From assembly GCA_003693705.1 (NCBI GenBank), contig RBZT01000499.1:1-64000 (forward strand): a stretch of DNA of 64,000 nucleotides. Direction: 5' to 3'. Position numbers and translations under genes: made by a program. The notes below the pieces were generated by a model. The model was not told the origin of the DNA. It did no database searches and saw only the letters and a list, made by a program, of their open reading frames with translations. The stretch comes from Polymyxa betae. Lineage: Eukaryota; Endomyxa; Phytomyxea; Plasmodiophorida; Plasmodiophoridae. Below, one piece after another: positions 9,903 through 21,269 of the stretch (its first letter is position 1; every line of letters begins with the position of its first letter).

Positions 9903-10921
9903 TATGCCAGTTCGCATCCGAATCGGCAAGAACATTAGTGTGGAGCAGCCCCTCTTGTTTTGGCAAAGAGCGACCTGCTTAACTTAACCATCATACATCT
10001 TCGGGACTTGGAGTGGCTCTATAACATCGACCTGGGTGAGCAGAATGTAAATTGATTTTTTTCAAGCAAAATATTGATATCATGCAGGCCCTCCGCCGAT
10101 TGCAGGTCGCCGGGCGGCAATTCAATTAACGTTATTTCATCTCATAATCCCAAAGTTTCATTCGTCTTTGAGAAAGTATTAAACTATTTACTTTGCGTTT
10201 GTTCAGAATATAATATATGCCCCTTTTGCTGCAAATTGGATGTCAGCTAGAGGCTCCATCACTATCAGATCGTCGTTGCACATAGTATGGTGTCCTCCAA
10301 TTACCTTTTGCTACCATTCTTTTAAATATGGTCACATCTTAGGTTTATTGTCATTTTTATTTATTCATCATTGGAACTGGGCGATTTCTATGCCATAACA
10401 GTGGTCTTGTTCTTCATTTTTGCCATCTGTACCGAATTCTCGCTGCTCTCAGAAATGGTATATACAGTTCGTTTCGTGTCGATAATGTCGATGAAGTTAT
10501 AGACATCTGTCATAATAATGATTAAATTGTCGATGTGAGCACGCACGAAATACTGGTTGAGTTGCCAGAAATTAGGAAAGTTTCAAACGACTTTATTGTG
10601 ATTCACGGTGACAATGTATTCATTGGAACATACTCGTTGAATTTTTTGTGAGAAATACTTGAAACCACATTTAAAGGCATTGACTGTGGTGTCTGTTATA
10701 ATAGGAGTATGTTGTAATAATGTCGTGTGCTCTGTCTGCTACAACGGAATCTGTATTGATTGTTTCTCCAAAGTAGGTAAAATGACCATTCTGTAGTAGG
10801 GAGGTTGTGAGAATTTGGAATTAATTAGTGGTGTGTGAGTTAGAGATTAGTAATGTTAGTCATATTACTCAGTGTAGTAAAAATTTACTAATTTAATGAA
10901 TTAGCGGACGGTTCCTGAAAA
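9903..10921. other. Non-coding transposon-block spacer
   Basis: AT-rich sequence between two transposon remnants. Short coding-like scraps near 9940-10040 are too broken to assign. I see no gene, RNA or clear repeat. Confidence 0.4.
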
Positions 10922-11306
10922 ACATGTTCAATGCTATTTTCGAGAAATTCGGTGCCAAGGTCATCGCCGATTCCGCATTCCCTCAAGGCGGGTACGCCAG
11001 CATTGCTCGAGTATCGAAGGCGAACGAACGTGGTCCTGAATGCAAGGGAGTTAGGCTACGAGCAACAGCTGACCAGCGCCAAGCAGCCGGCTGAATGGGG
11101 CATGCGTGCCTTGCAAGGGGGGATTCCCTCGCCTGAAAGCTCGTTTTCCGTACGAGGAACGAGGTCACCGACGTCTCGTAATGCGCATGATTTCGCGCAT
11201 GGTTGGGATCAATCAGATCCGCAACGTGTACATGCACGAATTGGAGCTTGAGGCGGAAGGTCTATTCAACGTTCCGCAGTGTAGTGAGGCTGTCGCCTGT
11301 TCGTGA
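10922..11306 (+). pseudogene. DDE_Tnp_4 / PIF-Harbinger-like transposase remnant
   Basis: Overlapping plus-strand frames together read MFNAIFEKFGAKVIADSAFP, then QPAEWGMRALQGGFPRLKAR, then RRLVMRM and GINQIRNVYMHEL. The D-S-A/G-x-P block, a later acidic residue in (A)EWGMRALQG.F.RLK, and a final G(I)NQIRNVY match the C-terminal half of DDE_Tnp_4 (IS5/PIF-Harbinger type) transposases. At least one frameshift (near 11100) separates the parts. There is no Myb-like partner gene and no TIRs that I can find. Confidence 0.6.
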
Positions 11307-11633
11307 TTAATAAACTGCCGATCCAGTTTTTTATTTCCCGAAACAACACTTTATTGAGAATTTAGGAATTGTCTGTCTAAAAAGGACCCTTATATATTTA
11401 GAACTTCCTAAACTTTAGTTTGCCAGTCACAGAAATTTAGTCTAGGAATTCCTTACCGGTACCGGTAATTGAATTTCAAAAACCGTCCACTATACTGGGC
11501 AAAATGGTGGCACCGATATCACTTTTTGGTGCGGATTTCAAGAAGGACGTGAAGAGGCGAAAGAGGTGAAAATATCAGCATGAGTCATATGCTGAGTCAC
11601 GACAATACGCACATTGATATGATCACAACAAAT
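11307..11633. other. Intergenic
   Basis: Right flank of the transposon block. It contains ACCGGTACCGGTAATTGAA near 11457, echoing the motif near 5703. No gene seen. Confidence 0.4.
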
Positions 11634-12110
11634 TCAATAATATCTTGATCGACTCCATCCATAGTTAAAGGCAATGAGTACAATGGATATTGGAGGCACT
11701 AATGTGTATAAGAATACAGGTGTTCTCATGGGCAACTGGGTAATCATATCTGTCTGTCGTAAGAGTCTTAAATTCATATACGTGATAGGTTGAAGATAGA
11801 TTCATAGTAGAGGCCAATAAACGTAACCAACTAGGTTCAACCTTAACCGATGTCGTAAATACGAGTGAACAGAAGTCAGCATATGAATGGCCAGATCCAA
11901 GTAAATCACGAGATGCAGATACTCGGGCTGGCGTTCCAACGTTCGCTGTACCTCCTGCACCAAAATATGAAACACGAGTTCAGCTGGACAAATCGAGGCC
12001 AGCTGGTCTACAAATGCTGACCAAAACTCCAAGTTTGAATCTATATCAATGGAATGGAACAACTAAATCCCCATTACCTGTATCCGTATATTCGGCAACG
12101 TATACTCTAT
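11634..12110 (-). CDS. Uncharacterised small protein, probable C-terminal membrane helix
   Basis: A minus-strand frame open from about 12062 to 11802 (FWSAFVDQLASICPAELVFH ... RLRLNLVGY) can be joined through an intron to a short downstream exon reading TDMITQLPMRTPVFLYTLVP, then PISIVLIAFNYGWS, ending at 11634. The last part is a clear hydrophobic segment. The 5' end is unresolved. An ATG at about 12108 leads in only if an implausible 15-base intron is assumed, so the true first exon may differ. The gene sits just behind the MOB1 gene on the same strand. No family is recognised. Confidence 0.35.
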
Positions 12111-12144
12111 CGCCATCACGTCGCTATATTCGACAATAAAGGCT

Positions 12145-13089
12145 TTATTCATCAAATCCTGGTAATAATTTCTTCAGAAGTCGTTTTAGAGGCGCCATAT
12201 CTTCGGTATGCAGCAAACCAAATTCGCAAGCGAAGAAAGCAAAATGCTGAAATGAGGAGTTCAGGTGAAGCTCAGCGCCACTGAGCCGGATTTGCTCAAA
12301 GTGTGAATCTATAAGACACAGATCAGTTGCAATAATTTGATACGATTACCGACGTACAGTAGATATGAGCATAAACACGAAATATTCTTCTGAATATAAC
12401 TGACGCTTGCTCAAAGAAATCCAAAGGATATGGATTATTATCTTTTGGGAAAATACTGACATTGCTAAGTACGGATTCAACCCAATCAAATAGCAGATTC
12501 ATATACACAGGAGCAGAAACTTCTTTAGCTTCTGAATCTGATGAAGAAACTGCACTCCAGAGATATTGATATTTACTGCCAGCTGACATGATAGGACATG
12601 ATTTGTTTGTGCAATATTCTGATAAAGATCCATAAACAATAGAGACAACATTGTAGAAATGAATCTATAAGTGCACACATCATCGATGCATATAAAGTTA
12701 GGAACAGTTATACATACAGTATTAACTGCAATCCAATCATTCAATAATTGTCCATTAGGCAGCTGAACAATATCTCGAAGCATTGGTTCCGTAGAAAGCC
12801 TTTGACGAACCCTCTCACGACGTTGACGAACTGTTCCTCGTAAAGTCATTGCTAACAGCTTACGACTTTGTCCATGGACAGACTGCTCCTGTCGAAACAG
12901 TTTCAAAGAGATGCCACTTTTGATATCTTGCTGAGCGTCAATAAGAGCATGGCAGTCTGAATGCAATTGGTCTTGATTGGCGTCGTTATTGACGGAGATG
13001 GTATTGTCAGTATGAATAGGTTGCTGGAGATGCTGCTGCTGATGAGATGGAAGTTCTAGCTGTCTCTCTTTAGAAGGTTTACTTCCCAT
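12145..13089 (-). CDS. MOB1: MOB kinase activator (Mob1/phocein family)
   Basis: Exons 13089-12718, 12664-12358 and 12308-12145 give 280 residues. The Mob domain covers about residues 100-275: LPNGQLLNDWIAVNT, then SEYCTNKSCPIMSAG, then RVYAHIYYSHFEQIRL and LHLNSSFQHF. The zinc ligands are C142, C147, H224 and H229, with the same spacing as human MOB1A (79, 84, 161, 166). MOB1 activates NDR/LATS kinases in mitotic exit and Hippo-type signalling. The N-terminal extension of about 95 residues is glutamine- and histidine-rich. A second-position glycine (MGSK) could be myristoylated. Introns are 53 and 49 bases. Confidence 0.93.
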
Positions 13090-13557
13090 CTGATAGCTGA
13101 GATGGCACGCGACATTCCAATATCATTATGTTACACATCTAATTAACCTATTATTAATATTTGCTCAATCTTGCTGAGACTTACTGATAGTGACGCCTGC
13201 ATTTCCCGTTACAAATACATCTTATTCATGATGCAGTGGCTCCCGTCTTCACAATAATTGAACAGTTCAATTAGGGATGTCATAAATAAATAAGGATCAT
13301 GACGAATGTTAAGGATATGGAGGCGCAGCCCCGATAGTGTAGCAGCCCATCTACCTAATAACTACCTACTGGTACAGTAGGACAGATAGCAATTAGAGCA
13401 GACTGATAGACAGAGAGAACCATCTCATTGAACCATCTACATCTAGCTTCATGAATCTCGGTGGTATCCTCCAACATTAATTCCTATATCGATCTAGTGA
13501 GCCATCTTCCGGGTCAGAGCCCAGGCCCGAGACCAAAACCAAATTCCGATTTTCATC
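13090..13557. promoter_or_regulatory. Divergent intergenic region, MOB1 / DHHC
   Basis: 468 bases between two start codons facing away from each other, so it must hold both promoters. I see no repeat or recognisable core element. Confidence 0.4.
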
Positions 13558-14706
13558 ATGTCGGATGTCCGACGACATGGTTTACAATGGCCATTGTCGC
13601 CACATCAAATTGGATCATTGTTTGGTGTCGGGTACACCATTTGCATATTCGTAGTAGTATTGAGGCCAACTTTATTACAACATCTCATATTCTTTTGTAT
13701 TCTGGCAACTGGATTTATTGCCTTCCTTATTACTGTTCTAATCGATCCGCATCTCACTCCAGAGAAAGCACCCAACGATGCTAATCGATTCTGCAATTCT
13801 TGTGAGTTATCTATGGATTCACGTACAAAACATTGTCGAATATGCAACAAATGCATTTATAAGTTCGATCATCATTGTGTATGTCCATTCATTTGATACA
13901 TATTTATATTATTCTAAATGTTAATATAGTTATATTTAAACACATGTATCGGCGGGCGAAATTATCGATCGTTTTTCACTCTGGTGACGCTAACTGCTAT
14001 CTGGTTAGCGATGTATCTAACGCTTACTCTCATAACTATCATCAACGGAATCAACCGTTCTGACTTTCAAGATGTATTAGTTACTTTTTCATAGCTTGTA
14101 TTGATCGCCTCTTATGAACTTGCTTAGAGCTCGTATGGATCCATTTTCGTATATCTCTGTGTATTGGGATGTTTGTCCCTCATTCCTTTGTTCATGTTCA
14201 TGGCCATCTTTTCTCTTTGGGCATTTCACATTTATATTGGAATTCTACGGGTCAGTACCTATGACTGGATCGTCGGTAAACGTGATTCGGATGGCATTGA
14301 GATGCCCGCCCATCAATCAGAGCGGCATCAGGAAGAGATGCAGGCTCGTCGCCAAGAGATCTATGAGCAATGGGTCAGACAGAATCGTCTGCGTCAGCAA
14401 CAACAGCAACAGCAGCAGGAGAAGTTACAGCCTCTACCACCATTAAATCCGTTGGGTTCCAATGCAGGTCCTCAACTTGACAATAAGGCATTTGTATCCG
14501 GCAATGATATCAAAATCGATGTTGGAAATGGTGCAGTTGCAGAAGTGCCGAGGAGTAATAGCGAGTCGATTTTAAGTCAAGTTGAAGAGGTGTTGGGTAT
14601 TGATATCAATGTTAAAGAGGGTCAGCCCATGCCTGTTGTTGAAAAACCACCCGGGATGGTCAGGGCAGAACCGGTCATTTCTTTAAATGTCGAGCAATCG
14701 GCTTAA
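13558..14706 (+). CDS. DHHC-type protein S-acyltransferase (palmitoyltransferase)
   Basis: Exons 13558-13878, 13930-14073 and 14128-14706 give 347 residues. After two hydrophobic segments comes the Cys-rich DHHC domain: NRFCNSCELSMDSRTKHC, CNKCIYKFDHHC, then (after the intron) LYLNTCIGGRNYRSFF. The intron falls exactly between DHHC and the LNxCIG segment. Two further membrane segments follow (TLTAIWLAMYLTLTLI and GCLSLIPLFMFMAIFSLW), giving the usual four-helix plan. The cytosolic tail has a glutamine run (about residues 230-245) and is acidic. The enzyme palmitoylates cysteines at Golgi or plasma membrane; the exact paralogue is not determinable. Confidence 0.9.
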
Positions 14707-15609
14707 AATGAGCAAGAAGTTGTTGGCGGCTGCTCATGCACATATTTCACATATAAGCTCCCAAGATTGCAAGGGGATTTTATATATGTTCATTGTAGGA
14801 TTGTATTTCCATACATGACAATTATTATGGTGAATCTTGATTCTGTTAGATAGATGCTAAAACCTTTCTCGTTTCTCATACAGTGGCGACTCCATAATCG
14901 ATGTAAATCCGATTTAACCAAATGGATTTTTAATCTATCAAGTTCGATCTCATCTTAAGACATATTCCGAGAGCGGTACCTGCTGATTGTACAAGTTTAG
15001 ATTACAGCCATTGCTTGTCACTGTGCTAAAGCATCAAGTAGTATCGCCAACCAATGCAAATTAGCATTCAAACAATTCCGATTGAGTCGTCCGTTTGCTA
15101 TGGAATATGGAATGGGTTTTATTGGGAACAACATAATTGTCATTGTGACTGATAGAAAGTCAAGGTTGTTTTATACTCGATAAAACTGGTTCCGGAATAA
15201 CATCTGAGTAGGTATTATAAAAATGTTCATCCCTTGCAATAATGTTAGTAATACCTATCGAACGAAATGCCTGAATGTTGTACTCAGATAAAACAGATTG
15301 TAATCAGTTTGCCAGTTGTAGCCATATTCATCAATAAGATATTATACTATTGTTGTATATATCGTTTAAGGGAATTGCCAGGATGACATAATCAAAGTTC
15401 CATCATTTGTGCCTCTTGAAATATACATTCAATGCATGATATACCCTAACTCACATTTATATGTTGGAGAATAACATGATCACATGTCCAGCCATTAAAG
15501 TGCAGCTGCTCTTGTTCGAATGTTTCATGTGATTTGTTTTATGTTATTTTATTGTATGTTTGTATTATTGTGTTCATCGTCACAGAATTCAATGTTTTCA
15601 TTAATCTGA
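14707..15609. other. Intergenic, AT-rich
   Basis: About 900 bases between two genes on the same strand: the 3' flank of the DHHC gene and the promoter of the Sfi1-like gene. I see no gene, tRNA or repeat in it. Confidence 0.5.
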
Positions 15610-16918
15610 ATGTCTATGTCAGTATTAGACGAATATTGTCGATATTATTATAGACCACGATCTTCTCGTCCATCATCTAAACGTCGTAAACGTATTCTAC
15701 ATTGGTGTCTACAGAAATGGCTGGTCATATATCTAGCCAAGATCGCTTCCCGACAATCGATTACCGATGGTCCTGGTTATGGTCCTGATCCAGCATTATA
15801 TTTCACTACATGGCATAAATTAATATTGAGATATAGATCTGATATGCATCTAGCTCATCAATATCGATATAGACGTATTATATGGAAATCATTTACAATC
15901 TGGTTCCAATCATATCAAATCAGATTACATCATTATCTAATCGATATTCGCCTAAAATTTCTTTGGACCAGATGGAAGTATCAATATCTTTATAGTCGTT
16001 ATCGGAGAGCTCTGATTCAAAGTCATATTCGAACCTGGAGGAGATATACTTGTATTCGAATTTTGACCAAATTTACAGATAGAATGAGTATGAAGGTGTC
16101 ATACAATCAATTAATTGTATATTGTAAATCAATGAGAAGGTATACCTATTTACTAATCATTATCTCATTCATTAATAATATCAAACAGAATAGAGACATT
16201 GATTGGACGATCTCTGCATATATCTGCTAATTATCAAGAACGTCAACAACGACGTCAACGTATGCATTTACGAATGTATATTGGTCAATGGAGAGATACA
16301 GTTTATGCTCTCAATGATATCGATAGAAATGTGGATGCAGAAACTCGTTTGAAATTATTAAGACGTATGATACGAGAATGGCATCATGAATATCGATATC
16401 GATATGAACGACTATCTGCTGTTATGTTTATTATATCGATATTCAATAAGATGATGATGATGTCATCATTAACTATCTGGAGAAGATTCTTAATGGGATC
16501 TAGACGTCAGACAGCACATTTAATCAGATTAGAGATGTCATGTCGTCGTATACGTTGGTGTTTTACTGTACGATATTATATTGATATATGGAAAAGGGCC
16601 ATTGAATCAACGAATGTTATTAGACAATATTGGCATAGTTGGATGTATTTTATTCAATTGAGGAATGACAAATTACAAAATAGAAGAAGATTGGAGATAC
16701 AAGTTGTAAGAAATGGTCAGATATCTATGAAGGAATGGCAAGAGCAACGATTGAAACAATTAGTGATAAATAGCTGGATTATGGAGCTAGCTATGAAATA
16801 TTGTATTATGCAGACACAAGATCATATATACAATCAGTATAAGTTGAGGATTAAATATGGATATTATCGTCGATGGAGATCAGCATTTCATATTATAATT
16901 AGACAATATAATGATTAA
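15610..16918 (+). CDS. Sfi1-like centrin-binding repeat protein
   Basis: Two exons (15610-16139 and 16189-16918, 49-base intron) give 419 residues, extremely rich in Arg, Tyr, Trp and Ile. Tryptophans recur at intervals of roughly 20-35 residues in basic contexts such as HWCLQKWLVIYLAK, WKSFTIWFQSY, TIWRRFL, YYIDIWKRAI and YYRRWRSAF. This is the pattern of the Sfi1 centrin-binding helix (AX7LLX3F/LX2WK/R). Sfi1-type proteins form long helices with centrin along the half-bridge of centrosomes or basal bodies. The assignment rests on repeat pattern and composition, not on one unique motif. Confidence 0.6.
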
Positions 16919-17165
16919 TTGATTGATTATCAATACTTGATTACACTTTAATACTCCTTCTCATCTGTATTGTTTCATATTTCCTCATACTATGTATATA
17001 TCACATATGCAAACCATTCAGTCTAAGATATCAATCAAGGAGGCAGCGATCAGATATCAGAAAATAGATCGAATATAACAATTATGTAAAACTGTGATTG
17101 TTGGAACGTTGAGAGACACGATGAATTGTTATATTGTATTATCTTGCAGATGAATATACAGACTT

Positions 17166-18467
17166 TCAAGATGAATCATTATTTACTTGAGAAAGCCAAT
17201 CTTTTGGATTCTTAAGAACATGAACTAGTTTAGCTTCAGGAGAATTAGATTGAGGTTGATGACAGTATTCCCATCGAGCTGTTAATGGTAATGACATTAA
17301 TATTGATTCAATACGAGCACTACAATATAATTAGATGGTCAGAAATTCCTAATCAATAACTGACTTTGGTGTATGCAGACCGAACTTTGTGCCACGATCA
17401 TAAACGAGATTAAATTCAACATAACGTCCACGACGTATCTGTTGCCAATGTTGTTGTTGTTCATCAGTTGGATCATTACAATGATTAGATACAATAGGGA
17501 AATAAGCTTGATTTACAGCAAATCCACAGGTGGTTAAGAAGTCCATAGCTTGATTCTATGTAATTATTTACTATTGAAATAAATGTAAATGTAATGCATG
17601 ACATACAAATGACATATAATCAATATCATCAAAGAATATTCCACCAATACCACGACATTCATTACGATGTCCAATATAGAAATATTCATCACACCATTTC
17701 TTAAATTTGGGATATAAGTCACTAGAAAACTTATCACATGCTTGCTTTTGAATTTGATGGAAATGAATACAATCCTGAATATATTAATAATAAGTAAAAT
17801 CTCGAATATGATATAATATTACCTGTTCATATAGATATATTGGTGTTAAATCTGTACCACCACCAATCCACCATACTTTCTCATTATCATTAATATCAAT
17901 CTCAAAATATCTATAATTACAATGCATTGTAGGAACATGAGGATTACGTCCATGAATTACAACACTAACACCAGTAGCAAAGAATGTTAAAGGTTCCTTA
18001 ATCTGTATAATATTAGATATACATAAATACAATATAACACATTCATACATTAATATTAGTCAAAGCAGCATGATTAGATCTCATAGCAATGATACCCTTC
18101 TCATTCAGCTGAACATTGAGATACGATATGGGTAGGGTTTAGGGTTTCCATGATAGTATATCATACCTTGGCACTAACAACAGATATATTAACACCAGCT
18201 TTCTCAAATACACGTCCAGATTGTAATACTCGTGTTATACCACCACCTTCATTTATATCTGATCTATACCATACATCTTCATGAAATTGACCTCCATCTA
18301 ATATATAATCATTAAGGTCAATCGATAGGAATTCATTGATATCTAATACCAGGTCCTTCAAGATCTATAACACCTTGACATATACGATCTTGTATTGATC
18401 TAACTACTGATTCAGCACGATGACGTGATATAGCATCTGGCCATAGATCTGAGAACTTCACAGTCAT
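17166..18467 (-). CDS. CPOX: Oxygen-dependent coproporphyrinogen III oxidase
   Basis: Seven exons (18467-18350, 18297-18167, 18108-18049, 18002-17823, 17774-17607, 17555-17365, 17319-17166) give 333 residues. Signatures: [67 protein letters not shown] and [19 protein letters not shown], then ESILMSLP. It oxidatively decarboxylates coproporphyrinogen III to protoporphyrinogen IX in haem synthesis. There is no obvious mitochondrial presequence ([11 protein letters not shown]), so a cytosolic yeast-HEM13-like enzyme is likely. Introns are 45-58 bases. The second carries telomere-like repeats. Confidence 0.95.
18131..18148. repeat. Interstitial telomere-like repeat in a CPOX intron
   Basis: GGTAGGGTTTAGGGTTT lies inside the intron 18109-18166 of the coproporphyrinogen oxidase gene: two and a half units of a TTTAGGG-type repeat. 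Confidence 0.7.
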
Positions 18468-18676
18468 ATTCACCAATATGTTAATTAAATGTGATAGAGG
18501 GGTTCTGTATATGTATGATATATAATAATCGGGTATTATACATATACATACAATATTAATAGTAGGGAATAGATCTCGAATATTGCCATTATATTGCCCA
18601 ACTCACTTGTATTTATCTCGAATAATAAGGGCACACGTCCTTACAATTACTTGCAAGTTGACTATCAGTTTGTATC

Positions 18677-19812
18677 ATGTCTTTGAATATGATTGATGAC
18701 AATGATGATATCATAGATCATGATCAATATAGAAATCATGAGAGAATTAGTCTTGACGATATTATCAATGTATGTCTATTATCAGGATCATTATATTCAT
18801 TAATAATAATAATCTGTATATCAGTTCTGTTTTCCAATCAATATAGAACATCCAGACACTACATTACGATTATATCTATTAGCTGATTATGGACCAGTAC
18901 TACATCACCATTCTTATCTGAAATGTTTATGTAAACGATGTCATGATTCTATACGATCTTTATTAGCTCAAGTAAATGTCTAGTAATATATGAGAGACTT
19001 GATTATTGATATTGTATAGAAGGAATGTGAATCAACTAATCATATACTGGATATAGTTCATGATCATATTCTCATATCTCCTGATCATATACCTATATTA
19101 CATAATTATTTATGTAATCAATGTCATGAACATATTCTACATAATGTTCATATAAGATCTGGAATATCTGGACATACTATAGTTACTGATCATGTAATAG
19201 TGGATTTATAACCAGATCATTTGTTGCATATTGATATATGAATATAGGAGATATCAGTAATGTGTCAAATAGAAGAGATGAATGATATGATATCCATATA
19301 TATTCCAGTTCATGATTTATCATATTCAGATCGTAAACAGTTTCTAGAACGAATACCTAAAAGATTACGATCATATAGAAATTTCACACGTTCTGATCTA
19401 ATCACATTATTTCAGCCATTATTTCCTCAATCTGATTCCTATATAGATTTCTATGTATTTTCTAGGTTATAAGACCACCATTGATCAACTCAATCTCGCT
19501 TTCTAATTCAGTTTTAGATTTGTTCGTGAACATCGTCAGAATGCAATACGGTCCATGTCGAATGTTGATTATTTGACAAAAGAATTAGTGAAAGAGCATC
19601 GCGTGAAAGTATCTCGACGTTATCCTGTACGTACTGATATTAAGGGCAGTACAGATATATTTCAATTATTGCATCGATATAGCTGGCAGATTACAGATTC
19701 ACATAATCGTCATTCAGCTAATACCAATGTACGTGTTGTAATAGATCGTCCTCCAGATTCTCTCTATCAATGGGATGGAAACTTTGTAAACAAACTCCAT
19801 GACTCGCTCTAA
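18677..19812 (+). CDS. Uncharacterised protein with two CxxCH motifs
   Basis: Five exons (18677-18769, 18825-18971, 19020-19193, 19248-19465, 19512-19812) join in phase to 310 residues. The N-terminus is acidic. Then come two similar Cys/His segments, YLKCLCKRCHDSI and HNYLCNQCHEHIL, each C-x-x-C-H and about 65 residues apart. They may bind one metal ion together, or haem. The C-terminal third is basic (VREHRQNAIRSMSNVDYL, KVSRRYPVRTDI) with no membrane segment. I recognise no family. It is divergently arranged with CPOX across a 209-base promoter region. Histidine content in the middle is strikingly high. Confidence 0.65.
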
Positions 19813-19957
19813 CTTGTCAGATATCACTTTCTAGATGTACAGAGGTCAATAAACTCATCAATGCAGTACGATCTCTTACAACATGTATATTCGAAATATG
19901 ATAGAAAGGATCTGTATACTATCAGGTATTTATCTGTTAAATAAGGTCTGTAATATA

Positions 19958-20385
19958 TACCACTCTGAGCAAGAATGATTGTCCAATGTCGCACCATTTT
20001 TTTGAGCAACAATGATTGTCTGATTCCCCAGACTATATGATTTCCAATTTCGGATCCGAATTAGCAGACTTCGCATGATACCATTGCGCTCCCTGTTTGT
20101 CAGGTTTCGTCCGTCTCGCTGTGTTGGCGGGTCGGGCAGTGCCGGTGGCCGAGGGCGGTTGCCCATTTCGAGCCAGCGGGTAATTTTCTCGGAGCCATAA
20201 GGTCTCCTCAGCTTCAAAGGGGCATGGCGCAGCCAATAAGCGGGCCAGTACGGATAAAATTAGAATAGAATAAAGTTCATGCAAAAAGCTGCGCTGTGAT
20301 TGTATTATTTGGGCGTCCTGGCCAAAGCACTCCTTATTCTAGATGGTCTTAGGAAACCGGACAATCATTCTTGCTCAGAGTGGTA
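19958..20385. mobile_element. Tc1/mariner-type MITE with transposase N-terminal scrap
   Basis: The element 19960-20383 (424 bases) is flanked by TA on both sides. It has perfect 25-base terminal inverted repeats beginning CCACTCTGAGCAAGAATGAT. The interior is more GC-rich. On the minus strand it reads RDGRNLTNRERNGIMRSLLI within a longer frame (20217-19930). That resembles the LTNEQR..I...LL helix at the start of Tc1/mariner-type transposases of plants and oomycetes. It is therefore probably an internal-deletion derivative of a larger element. Confidence 0.85.
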
Positions 20386-20508
20386 TATTGCATGTATTGG
20401 TTTCTGGTGCGTTTGTCGGTGTTCTCATCATCAGGAGAGCATTCCAATAAGGCAATGTTGAACAAACTTGCATCGATGAGTCCATCTAACTTGTTAATCG
20501 TCAGGGGT

Positions 20509-20981
20509 CTAATTCATCGCTATCTTCAGACTGTTTAGGCGGTAGAAGCGTCTGATTTCTCGATATCGTTTAATGACTCGCGAGAGATGTTCTGTGAACA
20601 ATCTCAATAGTCTTAATATTTCTATGATGGGATAGCTACATTTATCTAACTCATAGAGCTTAATCGGTGTTGTAGCCAATTTTCCACTTGAAGCAGGACA
20701 GGACCGCTCTGATATAGTGCCGATTTACAATCTCTTTGTAATATCAAATAGGCAGGTATGATGGACATTGCTGCAAAAGGACGTCGTGCCAAGTTGAGTC
20801 TATTAGGAAATGCGGAAATTGAATCATGAATTGAGGCAAAGTGTGAATAACAGCAATACAGAGCGCTTTCCAGAGCCTCTAAACCACTCTTTGATAGATT
20901 AGTGCAAAACTGCAATATCTGGCAACACGTGTTGATGGCTTTCGTCACGATGTGGGATCTTGATTCTATATATTTGAACAC
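20509..20981 (-). CDS. Uncharacterised protein, 5' end unresolved
   Basis: A minus-strand frame from about 20981 reads SRSHIVTKAINTCCQILQFC, then FPNRLNLARRPFAAMSI. Around 20690-20660 it can continue through a 29-base intron into LYELDKCSYPIIEILRLLRL and end at 20509 after a basic helix (RVIKRYREIRRFYR). The start lies upstream behind another intron that I could not place. The first coding base follows a good acceptor AATAG. The two MITEs at 19958 and 21085 bracket this gene. No family is recognised; the sequence looks helical. Confidence 0.4.
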
Positions 20982-21084
20982 TTCTATTTGATGCTATTTT
21001 GGAATAGATTTGGACAGTTGGCAGTATTGATTGTCTCTAATACACATGATATTACTACCTATATATTAATATGATGTCAAATAG

Positions 21085-21234
21085 TAGGGGGTATCAAACT
21101 TGCGCATTCCGACGCTTTAAACGACCAATTAAAGCAAGCCATTAAAGCAGACTTTTAAAGCACCTTGGCAGGTGCTTTAAAAAAATTAAAGCGCTTTAAT
21201 TTTTTTGCGAGAAGCCAACTTTGATACCCCCTAG
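21085..21234. mobile_element. 146-bp hairpin MITE with TA target duplication
   Basis: The element 21087-21232 is flanked by TA (21085-21086, 21233-21234) and begins GGGGGTATCAAACTTG. Its right end is the inverted form, CCAACTTTGATACCCCC. Internally TTTTAAAGCACCT (21153-21165) and AGGTGCTTTAAAA (21170-21182) form a perfect 13-base-pair stem with a TGGC loop. AAAGC words recur throughout. It ends 35 bases before the likely start codon of the next gene, so it lies in that gene's promoter or leader. Confidence 0.85.
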
Positions 21235-21269
21235 TGTTGAAAACAGCGCCTCACATCAGGATTTGACAA

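Noticed and set aside
12063-12110. 15-base intron (GTAATGGGGATTTAG) joining an ATG to the small membrane-protein frame
   Set aside because: It would be in frame, but 15 bases is far below every other intron here; the start is left unresolved instead.
12054-12284. 76-codon plus-strand ORF
   Set aside because: Antisense shadow of the last MOB1 exon.
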